From assembly GCA_002786025.1 (NCBI GenBank), contig NHNW01000041.1, positions 186,001 through 250,000 on the forward strand: a DNA stretch of 64,000 nucleotides. The letters run 5' to 3'. The DNA is from Zasmidium citrigriseum. Taxonomy: Eukaryota; Ascomycota; Dothideomycetes; Mycosphaerellales; Mycosphaerellaceae. A program made the position numbers and the translations under genes. Numbering within the stretch: the first letter of the stretch is position 1; each line of letters opens with the position of its first letter. Positions 41,551 through 51,623 of the stretch are shown in pieces. The notes under the pieces were generated by a model. It searched no databases and had not been told where the DNA came from. It saw only the letters and a program-made list of their open reading frames with translations.

Positions 41551-43474
41551 TCAGACATCGCGTTTGACGTACACTACTGGCCCCTCGTAGACCTTGTGGC
41601 CGTATGATACGTAGTAAACCACCGAGACAATCAACATCCCACCGAACATGGTGCTGTTCCAATTCATATTCTGTGGCGTGACAGGCTGCGCCAGCGGCCA
41701 AAACGAGAAGAACCAAAGCGGGACCAGAAAGCACAGTGCTGCGATGTTAATCCACAGTCCAAATTTGCCAAGACTCCATCTTCGAGGCGGAAGGGGAGCG
41801 CCGTAGAGTCGTCGCCAGATCAGACAGGCTATGGTGATGAAGTAGGAACTCAAGACCGACACGCCGCCAAGGGAGTTGATGGCGTTCAGGGCCGTGGTGG
41901 ACCCGATATTGATGCAGGCGAGTAGCGAGGTGATGACGAAGGAGATCAGGACGCTGCGAAGGGGGATGTTCCAGCCGGGTGTTACGTGGGCGATCCATTG
42001 GGATCCTGGGAGGCCGTTGTCGCGGGCGAAGGACCAGAGTTGGCGGGAGGCGGTGGCGACTTCGCTGATGCAGCAGGAAGTTAGGCAGATTACGACTATG
42101 GCGACCATTGTGTTTGCGCCTGCTAGACTGCGGGTGCCATTGTAGAAGAGCGTGATGAAGGGTTGGCCGGTGGTTGTGTCGAGGAGGTCTTCGATTGGGC
42201 CTCCGGTGAAGCATAGCGTTATGGCCATTAGGAAGCCGAGGGTTGCGTTGGGTCCGACTGTCCACATGACTGTACATTGTCAGCAGGTCTTTTTATTCCA
42301 GATCTGTTGGTATATGAAACGTACTGGCTCTTGGCATGGTATAAGACGCATCTTGAAGCTCCTCACCTGTAACACGCCAAGTCAGCTAGTTTGAAGCGCA
42401 CATGAAAGCTTGTGACACTGACTCAAGTGAACACTACAATCGTATCCTATGAGGGCCGTCAACGGTGTCGTCAAGCCAATCATTGCAGCAATGCCAGTCG
42501 TCGGCCAATTGCCGTTGTTGGTGAACTGTAGTAGCACGTCTCCAGGTGCTCGTGGTGCCAGAACCCACAGCGGGATGAAGATGCCAAAGAATCCTGCGAT
42601 ATGGAGGATGAGGATGATGCCTTCGATTAAGGGCAGCCGGACTGCAAGGGCAGTGTTGAATCTGGCAAAGGCAAATTCGGTCAACTGGAGTCTTTCAGCA
42701 CATTGCGTGAATTGTGATCTACTCACAACGTAGCAAATGCCATAATGGCAATGGTCAGTAGAGTGGCATGCCATCTGTCGAATCCGTAGTCCGGATTGTT
42801 GAGAGCAATGAGCCCTTGAATGATGCCTCCAACCATGAAAGCCACACTAGCAAGAAAGACTTGCCATCCTGTAGCACATAGCCAGCCGGTCATGTAACTT
42901 AGGATCTTCTGGTACTTTGGAGGTGCAAATTCAGATACCTTTTGCCTGTCAGTCCTGTTCTGCCGGGACTGATATCTGTTACTCACCCAATGATACTGTC
43001 CGCCAGCTGTGGGACACCTAATGTCTCATCAGCAAGAGTTTGACGTTTTCACGAAGCCATTGCTAACATTGAAACCATCTCTGCCAAGCTGGCATACACT
43101 AAGAGCATACCAATCGTAACAGCGATGAATCCCCAGAATAGTGCTCCATATCCACCGTCGGTAAGGACGAAGCTGAAGACCGGCAGGATGACTTCCCAGC
43201 TACATATCACCGTCGAGCCGAAGCCAAGCATGGTGATGAATCTAAAGTTGCGCCGGAGGACTTGCTTCTTGCCTAGCGTCTACATTCACAACGTCAGTGA
43301 GAGAGCGATGGTTTAGTACGTCGAGCCCACCATCATATCTTTCTGGTCCGTCATTGTTCCTCTGTACTTGGCTGCAACAGAGGGCGCCATCGCGCTATGC
43401 TTGTCGTCCAGGATTGCATCATTGAAGTCCATAGTCGGCGATACGTCGACATCTGAGACCTTTGAAGTAGTCAT
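41551..43474 (-). CDS. Amino-acid/GABA (choline-type) permease, APC superfamily
   Basis: Seven exons: 43331-43474, 43068-43279, 42987-43017, 42727-42938, 42423-42661, 42325-42366, 41551-42269 (532 residues). The 31-nt third exon and 42-nt sixth exon are required to rebuild motifs EMVSMCPTAGGQYHWVSEFA and VHLSEELQDASYTMPRAIMW. About twelve membrane helices follow a soluble N-terminus. The region from RRNFRFITMLGFGSTVICSW onwards and the PTAGGQYHW motif are typical of fungal GABA/choline/polyamine permeases (UGA4/HNM1 type). Expected to be a plasma-membrane, proton-coupled importer; substrate undetermined. An alternative start 42 nt downstream (MDFNDAIL) is in frame. Several introns have weak donors (GTTAGC, GTCAGT). 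Confidence 0.9.
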
Positions 43475-44647
43475 GGCGATGTTCTTTCACACCTATCGAC
43501 TGGCAACAATGAGGCAGAGAGTGAAGATGTTCTGGGCAAACTCAGTGTTGAATCGCCACGTGCGAGACCTGTCCGCCGGGAAAGATAACGAGTGGTGGTA
43601 GGTGGGGTAGAGACCTCACACTGCAGGCTGCGAGGCGTCCGTCAATTGCCGCAAATCAAGGATATCGCTGCCAAACAATGCGTGTAGGCTGTTTCAGCAT
43701 GGCAGGCTCGCGTGGCCAGCGAGGGATGTTCTTTCAGTCACTCGTGTACGGACCGTGCTAAATCCAGAGGTACAAGGAGAATCCGGCGGTGCCCGTAGAA
43801 GTGTACGAGATATGAGTAGGGCATGTCTTGACGACTCCCAGGAATGGCACGGGTGCGGGCACAGCTTGTCCCTCCGCAACGTCGTGCGTGCCATGCTGCA
43901 GTTGACGCAGTGGTGCAATGCGACGTCTCGAGCAGCTGGCCACTTGTGAAGTGAATGGGTGGGCAGAGTGGAGCCGCGGCTAATCAATTTGGTTAAGACT
44001 CCGCTAAGCGAGAGGCTAGAGAGCGCCCGAGCAAGGACCAAGGAGTTAATTGTAACTTCAAAGTTTACATGCCCTTCGCCAAAACATTGAATCAACCACG
44101 GACCTCAGCACCGGAATCCTCGTACTGGCCGTCCTTGTCGCTGCGAAGATGCCAATACTTCCAGAACAGTTTGTATCAAACTTTGAAATGATGGAACGCA
44201 CGCCGGAGCGATGGGGATTGTTCTATGCCGCGCAGGACGAGCATCTGGGCAGCGGCCCGCGTGTGCATCGAGATATGGCCTCCATTCGCTGGAAACATGC
44301 GCCCAATGACGCCAGTTCGCCCTCTCTCGTCCTCATCACGTCGAACTCTGCACCCAGACAAGAGTTCGTCCATCTTCCAGCTGTTGCCAACAATGTCGAG
44401 ACTCGATGCGATCGCTGACGGGCAAGGACGACGCGGCCGTCGACGATAAGCAGCTCCGAAGTGTGCCACCGCATGCCAGCTTCGAACGATTCCAGGTCCA
44501 GGGTTGATCACGAGTGGTGACAAGCAAAACCTTCGGAGCGCCGCCGCTGTCACTGCTGCTGCGAACACTTCCTTCGCAGAGTACCTCGATCCTCAGCAAT
44601 ACCGCTATCTTTCGTCCTTATTGTGGCTTCTCTCCAAAGATCATGTC
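43475..44647. other. Divergent intergenic, permease and rhodopsin-like gene
   Basis: About 1.17 kb between divergent starts. Overlapping ORFs on both strands at 44149-44600 have no recognisable domain; the plus-strand frame of the next gene is open from 44504 but lacks a convincing earlier start. No RNA gene seen. Confidence 0.4.
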
Positions 44648-45886
44648 ATGTCGCAAACCACGCAATTCGAAGTACCTGATGGCTACTCTCCCCCATTCGC
44701 TGTCGTTTCAGGCTCGGATCATGGCGGTATCATTATCATCGTAACCTCCATAGGCCTTGCTATGGCGATACTGTCGACAATCATTCGGATCTACGTCAAA
44801 GCAGTGTCACGACAACAGGCTGGAATGGACGACCTTCTACTCGCTGCTAGTACTCTGCTCGCATTCACCCAAGAGAGTGTCGTGCTTGCTGCTTGCGCGA
44901 AAGGGCTAGGGCGATCTGTCGACTTGCTGAGTCCTTCGGCACTGAGTTACGTCGAAAAGTCATTTTACAGCAGCCAGATTCTCGCGGTCCTATGCCTGGG
45001 TCTATGCAAGTGTTCTGTGGCCTTCTTCATCGTAAGGCTCACGCCGAGATCGACCATGAAGAAGACTATGGAGACGATCATCTGCGCATGTATTGCCTGG
45101 ACCATCGCCGCCGTTCTCGCATTCGCGCTTCAGTGCGACCTGAGCGATCCATGGTCTTTCGCGGGCGGTTCTTGCAACAATGTCTACTCACGGGTGATAG
45201 CCATCTGTGCTTTCGACATCGCCCTAGAGCTCGCGCTGTTCGCCGCTGCGATCCTCCTCGTGGCAAGGCTGCATACTGCGATTCACAAGAAAGCTATTGT
45301 CGTCCTTGCATTCGGATTGCGTCTACCCATAGTCGCCTTCATCGCCGCTCGCATGGCCACATTCAATCGGGACAACCTGACCAATTTCGCTCGCACTGAG
45401 AGTCTCTACCTGGTCTGGACTGTGACACAGATCAATTACTCACTGATCTCAGCCACATTGCCGATATTTCGCCCTTTCATCAAAGATCTTGCAACGTTCT
45501 ATGGAGCCCTCCAACACAGCGAGTACTCAAACAGTTCTAGATCGGCGTCGAATTCGTTCCCTCTCTCCACATTCAAGACGAGACGCTCAGGCAACGCCAA
45601 AGGGAGCAAAGGTAGCAAAGGTAGCAAAGGGAGCAGGAGAAGCAGAGCAAGCAACCCGAATACGCAAGATCACCCTATCGGCAAAGACGGTCTGATCACA
45701 TTCGACTTTGGCGCCGACAATCTGGACCTACAAACGACCACCCATTGTGAGGCGGATGTACATAGTGGACCTTCGAACACCTCGGATGATCCTCATGTCA
45801 GCTCCCATAGCCTGGGAAGTAACGATAGCCAGCGGATGATAATTCGAGTGGATAGGACAATCGACGTGGTCGATAGAGCTGTATGA
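44648..45886 (+). CDS. Rhodopsin-domain (Pth11-like) integral membrane protein
   Basis: 412 residues in one exon, start MSQTTQFEVPDGYSPPFAVV. Seven membrane segments are visible, beginning IIIIVTSIGLAMAILSTIIR, with the conserved loop motifs RIYVKAVSRQQAGMDDLLLA, LCLGLCKCSVAFFIVRL and LRLPIVAFIAARM. This is the fungal rhodopsin-domain fold, related to Pth11-like receptors; no retinal-binding Lys was identified and no CFEM domain is present. The C-terminal tail (about 120 residues) is soluble and Ser-rich, and contains a GSKGSKGSKGS repeat encoded by 45602-45635. Most members are uncharacterised; a sensory role is a guess. The frame is open upstream to 44504, but that part (Ala/Ser-rich) is not needed for the fold. 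Confidence 0.82.
   Translation: MSQTTQFEVPDGYSPPFAVVSGSDHGGIIIIVTSIGLAMAILSTIIRIYVKAVSRQQAGMDDLLLAASTLLAFTQESVVLAACAKGLGRSVDLLSPSALSYVEKSFYSSQILAVLCLGLCKCSVAFFIVRLTPRSTMKKTMETIICACIAWTIAAVLAFALQCDLSDPWSFAGGSCNNVYSRVIAICAFDIALELALFAAAILLVARLHTAIHKKAIVVLAFGLRLPIVAFIAARMATFNRDNLTNFARTESLYLVWTVTQINYSLISATLPIFRPFIKDLATFYGALQHSEYSNSSRSASNSFPLSTFKTRRSGNAKGSKGSKGSKGSRRSRASNPNTQDHPIGKDGLITFDFGADNLDLQTTTHCEADVHSGPSNTSDDPHVSSHSLGSNDSQRMIIRVDRTIDVVDRAV
45602..45635 (+). repeat. Short tandem repeat in coding sequence
   Basis: Three to four near-identical 9-nt units (GGTAGCAAA-type) encode Gly-Ser-Lys repeats in the cytosolic tail of the rhodopsin-like protein. Units are in frame, so copy-number changes would not break the reading frame. 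Confidence 0.6.
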
Positions 45887-46370
45887 AGATGCTTTTTGTC
45901 CGTCACATGTCCAGCCATCCATCATCGACTACCTGAGTGTACACGGAGTGTTGTGGTCATACTGCAAGCTGTGCTCAATCTTCGCCAACTTTGTCGCTAA
46001 GGACTGCGATTGTAACAGGCCCTTCAGGAGCTTAAAGTTGCGCACTCATCTGGAGGGAGTCAACTTCCAGATCGACCGGACGAAGCGAACGATCCGAAAC
46101 CCGTCGGGAAGCTGCGCCAAAGACTTTTCTCTTGGTCAGGTGGGTAGGATCCGCAGTACCTTGGCATTGTGTTAAGCTTCACGCGACGTCTCTGGCTGCA
46201 TGATGTCTAGGACGTTCGTCATTTGCATTGGGTCAGCTTCTCCACATTCTTCTGTTGCGTCGACGCACTTGGATGTATTGGAGCGAGTTTGGACCAGCAG
46301 CATCGATGGAAAGGTCTTCCTGGACAGTCCGCAACTTTCTCTCACTCATCACACAAGTCTTGTCTGCAGC
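45887..46370. other. Intergenic, rhodopsin-like gene to second Zn2Cys6 regulator
   Basis: 484 nt between tandem genes. The regulator frame is open from 46200 with an earlier ATG, but the upstream part reads as leader. No other feature recognised. Confidence 0.4.
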
Positions 46371-47822
46371 ATGGCACAGCCGGAACCAGGCGCCATGAGG
46401 CCTGCACGCACGCGAGCATCGCATACAAAGTCAAGGCGAGGCTGCACATCTTGCAAGTATGTTGCTAGAACGCACGCGGTCTCTCAGCATTGGCAGGTTA
46501 AGACTGACCGTGCTAGGCATCGTCACCTCAAATGTGGTGAGGAAGTCCCCAGTTGTCACCGTTGTGTGCAGGCAGGCATCAAGTGTGAAAGGCTCGAGGT
46601 AGTCCCAAGACGCACGCGGCGAGTCTCGGGGTTTCGAGCATTTAAGTTGATGTTCACACCAAAGCCGGACGATTCAGTGTCATCTGACGCTCAGATCAGG
46701 TTGGAGTTCTTTCGCCACAGAACCCTTCCTCTGCTTCGCAAATGTCAGCCGTCAGTGCTCTGGGATGTATCTGCGCCATATCTGATCCAGTCTGGACGGT
46801 CGTTCCGAAGTGTGGCGGTGGCACTGGCACATCAACAACGGCTTGCCGAGTGCCATGAAGCGTCCACATTGGACGAATTGCAGAAGGATGCCGATGCAGC
46901 TTACGCAGATGCACTCTCTTCAGTCCGGCAGTCGATCGACACTGATGCTGGCGAAGACCGTCTAACGCTTGCTTTCGAATGTCTGCTCCTTGTTGTACTA
47001 GAGTCTCTTAGGGGCTCTCGAGCAGAGATGGTTGTTCACCTCCATTGCGGCATACGGATCGTCTGTGAAAGCCCACCACATGTTTTACGATCTCGAGAGA
47101 TGCAGGAAATTGGCAGGATCCTTCGACAATATGGAGTCAGCACCATGCTTCTGAACCCTTTCATGCCACCGGCACGAGAGACGCAAGAGCTTATGTGGCA
47201 GACCGCTGGATTCGATGAGAACGGAATGTCTGACGATCCTGGTGATCTCAGCGAGGCATCAAACGATGTCTACCGCCTGATACTGGAGACCCTGGCTGTT
47301 ATGTACAAGGTTCATTACAACGTCAGGCAACTGGGCTTTGAATTCTGCGAGAATGTTGCACGCCTGAGAACAGAACAACAGCGTATTGAACATCTGTTGC
47401 ACGACAAAAAGGTTCACGCCAACTTGAATGCCCATGAGAGTGCTCTCTGGAACCTCACGGAGGCTCGATGCCTCTTAGCCAAGGCGCATCTCAATTATGT
47501 ATGGGCCCGTGACGAGGCTGCCTTTCACTCAGAAATCGACACCTTCAGGACCGTCACAGGCCTCCTCGATTCTGCACTCTCGCAGATTGAGAGTACTGAA
47601 GAGAACAATTCGACACTTACCTTCTCTGTTGGGCTGGGAGCAATCTCTGCACTCGAACTTGTTGCGTGGAGATGTCCCAGCAATGCTATCAGGAGAACGG
47701 CCGTCGAACTACTCGAGCGGTGCCCTCGGAAGGAGGGCCTCTGGAACGCAGACGAGCGGAGCAGGCTGTGGCGAGACACGATTGCTTCAGAGGAGCAAGG
47801 CTTCTCACCAGCATTTCCGTAA
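46371..47822 (+). CDS. Zn2Cys6 fungal-specific transcription factor (second)
   Basis: Exons are 46371-46456 and 46517-47822, giving 463 residues from MAQPEPGAMRPARTRASHTK. Splicing joins RRGCTSCK to HRHLKCGEEVPSCHRCV and GIKCE, a complete six-cysteine cluster. The body resembles the fungal-specific regulator region (LEFFRHRTLPLLRKCQPSVL; LAFECLLLVVLESLRGSRAE; ends ERCPRKEGLWNADERSRLW). Nuclear DNA-binding regulator; targets unknown. The 60-nt intron is a multiple of three with no stop, so the unspliced mRNA is fully open and would insert 20 residues inside the zinc cluster. The intron position equals that of intron 1 in the first zinc-cluster gene of this window (after Cys-x-x-Cys-Lys, phase 2). 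An in-frame ATG at 46200 is possible but its extra 57 residues look like leader. Confidence 0.85.
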   Translation: MAQPEPGAMRPARTRASHTKSRRGCTSCKYVARTHAVSQHWQVKTDRARHRHLKCGEEVPSCHRCVQAGIKCERLEVVPRRTRRVSGFRAFKLMFTPKPDDSVSSDAQIRLEFFRHRTLPLLRKCQPSVLWDVSAPYLIQSGRSFRSVAVALAHQQRLAECHEASTLDELQKDADAAYADALSSVRQSIDTDAGEDRLTLAFECLLLVVLESLRGSRAEMVVHLHCGIRIVCESPPHVLRSREMQEIGRILRQYGVSTMLLNPFMPPARETQELMWQTAGFDENGMSDDPGDLSEASNDVYRLILETLAVMYKVHYNVRQLGFEFCENVARLRTEQQRIEHLLHDKKVHANLNAHESALWNLTEARCLLAKAHLNYVWARDEAAFHSEIDTFRTVTGLLDSALSQIESTEENNSTLTFSVGLGAISALELVAWRCPSNAIRRTAVELLERCPRKEGLWNADERSRLWRDTIASEEQGFSPAFP

Positions 47823-48437
47823 CGCAATCCCTCTTCAGTGCTTTAGGAGACCAAAGGCAATTGCTTTCGAATCGATTCCACGAGGCAGACACACCCCTCG
47901 AAGAGTTGGCGAGAGCCGAGGGCAGGACCAACGAGCCATCCATCTCCGCCTCAGACCGTCATCAAAGAACAGCATACCATCTCGACTCGTTTCGATACCA
48001 CTCTACACTACCGGCCACCGGCATCACAGCGCTGCAGCAGGACTAGCCATTCCGAATCAGGACATATTGAATACGCCCGTCTTTAGCGTGAACCAAACGG
48101 GAGCTTAATTTCACTCCACAGCATTTCTGATTGGTTCACTCGCATTCGGACTGTACAGCGAGAAGAATGACAGCACGTGTGTATCCATGGCCATCGCTTC
48201 ATCATAATAACCTGATGAGATATATTCTGCGAGGATCTGGAGTGGGAATCCCTACTTCGCAATCATCGACAGACCATCTTCCCATTAGGGCAGCTGGCAA
48301 CGCGATGCTACACTATCGTCTGGGCGGGACTTCGTCGAACGAATGGCTGGATCCACAATGGCTATAAGAAGTGCGTACCAGGTTTACATCTCGAGCGCTG
48401 TTCGAGCTGCTAGAGCAAAGAGGGACTCCTTGCCATC
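47823..48437. other. Intergenic, Zn2Cys6 regulator to secreted lipase
   Basis: 615 nt between tandem genes. ORFs crossing the border are shadows of the regulator. No RNA gene or repeat recognised. Confidence 0.4.
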
Positions 48438-49932
48438 ATGAGGCCGGCAAATTACGCTGGCCTGCTCTCGTGGGTCACCAGTGCCACGGCCGTTCTCCTG
48501 CCCAGTCAAGATTCTTTTTACACACAGCCGTCGAACATATCAAGCTACGCACCAGGCGCAATCATCGGTTCTCGTATCGTTCCTAACAACCTCAACGGTC
48601 TCATTCCCAACGGACCACAAGTCAGCGTCGAAGCCGCATACCAGTACTTGTACAGGACTACGGATAGCCTGGGCAATGGGGTCGCAGCGGTGACGACTTT
48701 GCTCGTGCCTCAAAATGCGAATCCTTCCAAGCTGCTCTCCTACCAGATCGCATACGTCAGTGCCAATGACAGTCGTGCAAAGGATAAAATCGAGTCTAAC
48801 ATTTTTCGCCAAACAGGACTCCGCGAACAACGACTGCAGCCCTTCATATGCTCTCCAAGCTGGTGCTAATACCTCGGACTCCGTGGATTTCGTCTTCGTA
48901 TGTCTCTGGTGTGAGAACACATTTGATGCACGACAATTCTGAGCCAGTCTAGATGACCGCTGCTCTCGACCAAGGCTGGTACGTCCTCTCGTCCGATTAT
49001 GAAGGCCTCGAAGCGCAGTACGTTGCCGGCGTCCAATCCGGCTATGCCACCCTCGACTCTGTCCGCGCAGCCTTTAACGGTGCCTCTTCCAGTGGACTCA
49101 GCTTGAACGCGAGATATGCTATGTGGGGATACTCTGGCGGTTCGCTTGCCTCGGAGTGGGCGGCAGAGCTGCAGCCTACATATGCCCCTGAATTGAAGTT
49201 TGCCGGAGCTGCGTTGGGAGAATTGATTCCCAATGTGTCGAGTGTGCTTGAGACAATCAACAAGGGATACTCTTCGGGCATCGCGTTCTCAGGCATCACG
49301 GGGTTGAGTACGTCTACACTCTTCGTTGGGTCCTTCTGTCGCTGATAATGGCTTTCGTAGGCAGAGCATATCCTGATTTCGAGAAATGGCTCGACCAAAA
49401 CCTTGTCGAATCAAAAAAGCCCGAATTCGAATCTATTGCTGGAGGATGTCTCGGCCAGACCGTGGCAAGCGGCGCCTTCAAAGATCTCTACAGCTACTTC
49501 ACACGCGGCAAGCAGTCGGTCCAGGACTCTGCACCTCAGTCCGCAATCGCAGCCGGTGGGATCATGGGCCGTCACGACACGCCAACGATGCCACTGTTCA
49601 TCTTCAAAGCCATTGCAGATGAAGTCAGTCCGGCCAGGGACACTGATGAGCTGGTAGCCCAGTACTGCAACCAGAAAGATGTTGCTGCGAATATCGAGTA
49701 CCACAAGGATGTGATAGGCAATCATGCTACGGAGGCTATCACGGGCGCTGCGAGTGCTTTCGAGTGGGTCAGTGATCGGCTGGATGGAGTACCTGTGAAG
49801 AGCGCCGGTTGTGTTACCAAGTATGTCGCTTTGACAAGTGTTGACCTGGGGACTGTGGTGAAGCTTAGGAGTGAGGTCGTGGCGGTACTGCAGGATCTCC
49901 TTGGAGCAAGGTTGGGGCCCCCAACAAGGTGA
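48438..49932 (+). CDS. Secreted LIP-type lipase (secretory lipase family)
   Basis: Exons are 48438-48755, 48817-48897, 48953-49307 and 49361-49932, giving 441 residues. The N-terminus MRPANYAGLLSWVTSATAVL is a plausible signal peptide. Family motifs: QDSFYTQPSNISSYAPGAII, YLYRTTDSLGNGVAAVTTLL, DSANNDCSPSYALQ (after splice 1), GWYVLSSDYEG, nucleophile GYSGG (Ser194), and FIFKAIADEVSPARDTDELV containing the likely catalytic Asp; the His is expected in IGNHATEA. This is the family of Candida LIP lipases and related Aspergillus enzymes, which hydrolyse triglycerides outside the cell. Intron 1 has donor GTCAGT. The last 35 residues are less typical than the rest. It is unrelated in sequence to the CalB-type lipase at 14.6 kb. 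Confidence 0.88.
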
Positions 49933-51623
49933 CGAGTGGAGAAATGCAGACATGCTCGATAGCGTTGGTGCCAAGCCGATATACCAGACAGCCGAGTGAC
50001 GGGGAATGAGAATGCTCAAACTCAGTAGTTCGCAGTCACGTGTGATCTTCTGATGCTCCTTCCTTCAATGTTGCGCTTTCCGCTTCAGGATGAGAGTGAG
50101 GATTTGAAGCATGTGAAGAATCATCACAGCGGGCAACAGTATTAGCGTTGGGAGGATCATTGCAGGAGCCCACGTGAAGCATTACCAATTCCGATGATCC
50201 TTGCAGGCCAATAGTCTGGCGAACCTTGATGAGTCGTGGGTCGTTGAGTGAGCTGCAAAGGTAGTAGAAAGAGGCACGAATGAATGGGGCTCTCTCCGCG
50301 AGCACGAGAGGGACAGTGCCGCTTAACGGCGGCTGTGCATGTCGGCGAGTTGCGAATGCGGCGGGGAGCAGTGTGGTAAGTGAGGAGAGCAGCAGCTGAG
50401 GAAGCGATCGGGTTTGCGAGCAGGCATTCCGTGTGAATGCTGCACTGCGGGCGGAGTCATCAGCGGCTCTGACAGCGCAGAAACGCCGCGGGCAGCAAAC
50501 TTGGAAGCATGTTGCTGCCGCTGGCGACGAGCCGGGCGGGGTGGCACCGGTGATGACAGCGGCGGAGGAAGCAGTACGCGCGTGAAGAGAGAAATCAAGT
50601 CCATGCAGTAGTCGAGTGTGAGGGCGCAAGCAAGCCGGCAGGAACGACGGAAGAACATGGATGGAGCGATGGAGCTCTTGCCTGGCTGCGGGTAGTGCCT
50701 TCCTCATTTTCTCTGCCCGAGACTCCACTACTGGCAACCGCACACCACCTCGTCCTCCAATTTGCAACACCCTCTTCTTCCCTCTCTACCTCTCACCGGC
50801 AACCTCTGCTGCGTGCCTACCCCCGGCTCCGCCAGCGACGTCAGCGTGTGTCGTGCCTGCCAGAGCAGCTTGTGCAACCCCCCAGGCCGCCGACGACCGT
50901 TGGTTTTGGCTCTCAGCACAGACCCTCTGGAAAAAACCTCAGGACCACGCTCCATCTCCTCCGCGCAGCACACGTCCGCCTCGCTCTCCGCCAGCGCCCT
51001 CGCTGCCTCCATCACCACCCGTCCTCCGCAGAGTCGGCGCCCGCCAACCAGAACCCCGCCGTCGCCAGCGAACATCCGCCGCCGAGCGCTCCCTCACTTC
51101 GAGGCCTCTCGCACCGTCTTTTTGCACCGTGCCAGCATTGCTGCGCGCCGTCCACAAATTACCGAGTACGTCCAACCCATCGTCCTCCCCTCCACACCTG
51201 CCACGTTTGCCGCCGTCGCCGCATCTATTTGCTAACCCAACACGATGTCCAGATTCGCGCTCTTCGCTTGCTGAAGTCCGTCTTCATCTAACGGCCGCAT
51301 TTCCGCAACGCGATCCTCGTGCGCGCGTCACTGCATCCACCGACCATAGACCCTCTCGCCGTCGATATTGTTCAGCGGACATCATCACTCGGCGGACGCT
51401 ATCTCGGCAAAAAAGTCATTCCTACACGGCAAATCCGCTCACTACGCTGAGTGTGCGGCGGCAGCAGCGGCAGACGTCTGCTACCACCATCGCTGAGGGG
51501 CAGGGGTCGCACCGTCTGCTGGACACTCTACAGGAAACGCCCGCTTGGGCAAACCCACTCCGGGAAGTGTGACAGTTCCAGGAGCGCTCATCCCACTGCT
51601 GAACGCAGGATCACATCAGCGCA
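49933..51623 (+). promoter_or_regulatory. Upstream region and pyrimidine-rich leader of LARP1-like gene
   Basis: About 1.7 kb without a convincing gene. From about 50,680 to 51,244 the plus strand is C/T-rich and has no ATG in any frame, so three frames stay open by composition alone (for example a 303-codon frame 50661-51572, Pro/Ser/Arg-rich). This pattern fits a long transcribed leader. One short uORF (51245-51274) follows; I see no further ATG before the main start at 51624. A minus-strand ORF (50036-50770) has no recognisable domain. Confidence 0.5.
51245..51274 (+). promoter_or_regulatory. uORF of 9 codons upstream of LARP1-like start
   Basis: ATG TCC AGA ... TGC TGA encodes MSRFALFAC. 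It is the only ATG I find on the plus strand between about 50,680 and the main start at 51624, so any transcript starting in the C/T-rich tract would carry exactly one uORF. A translational role is inferred. Confidence 0.5.

Noticed and set aside
50036..50770. 244-codon minus-strand ORF after the secreted lipase
   Set aside because: Ala/Arg/Ser-rich with no family resemblance, no signal peptide, and it overlaps the LARP1 upstream region.
50661..51572. 303-codon plus-strand ORF upstream of the LARP1-like gene
   Set aside because: Three frames are open at once because the strand is C/T-rich; the product is Pro/Ser/Arg low complexity and there is no ATG across most of it. A leader is the better reading.
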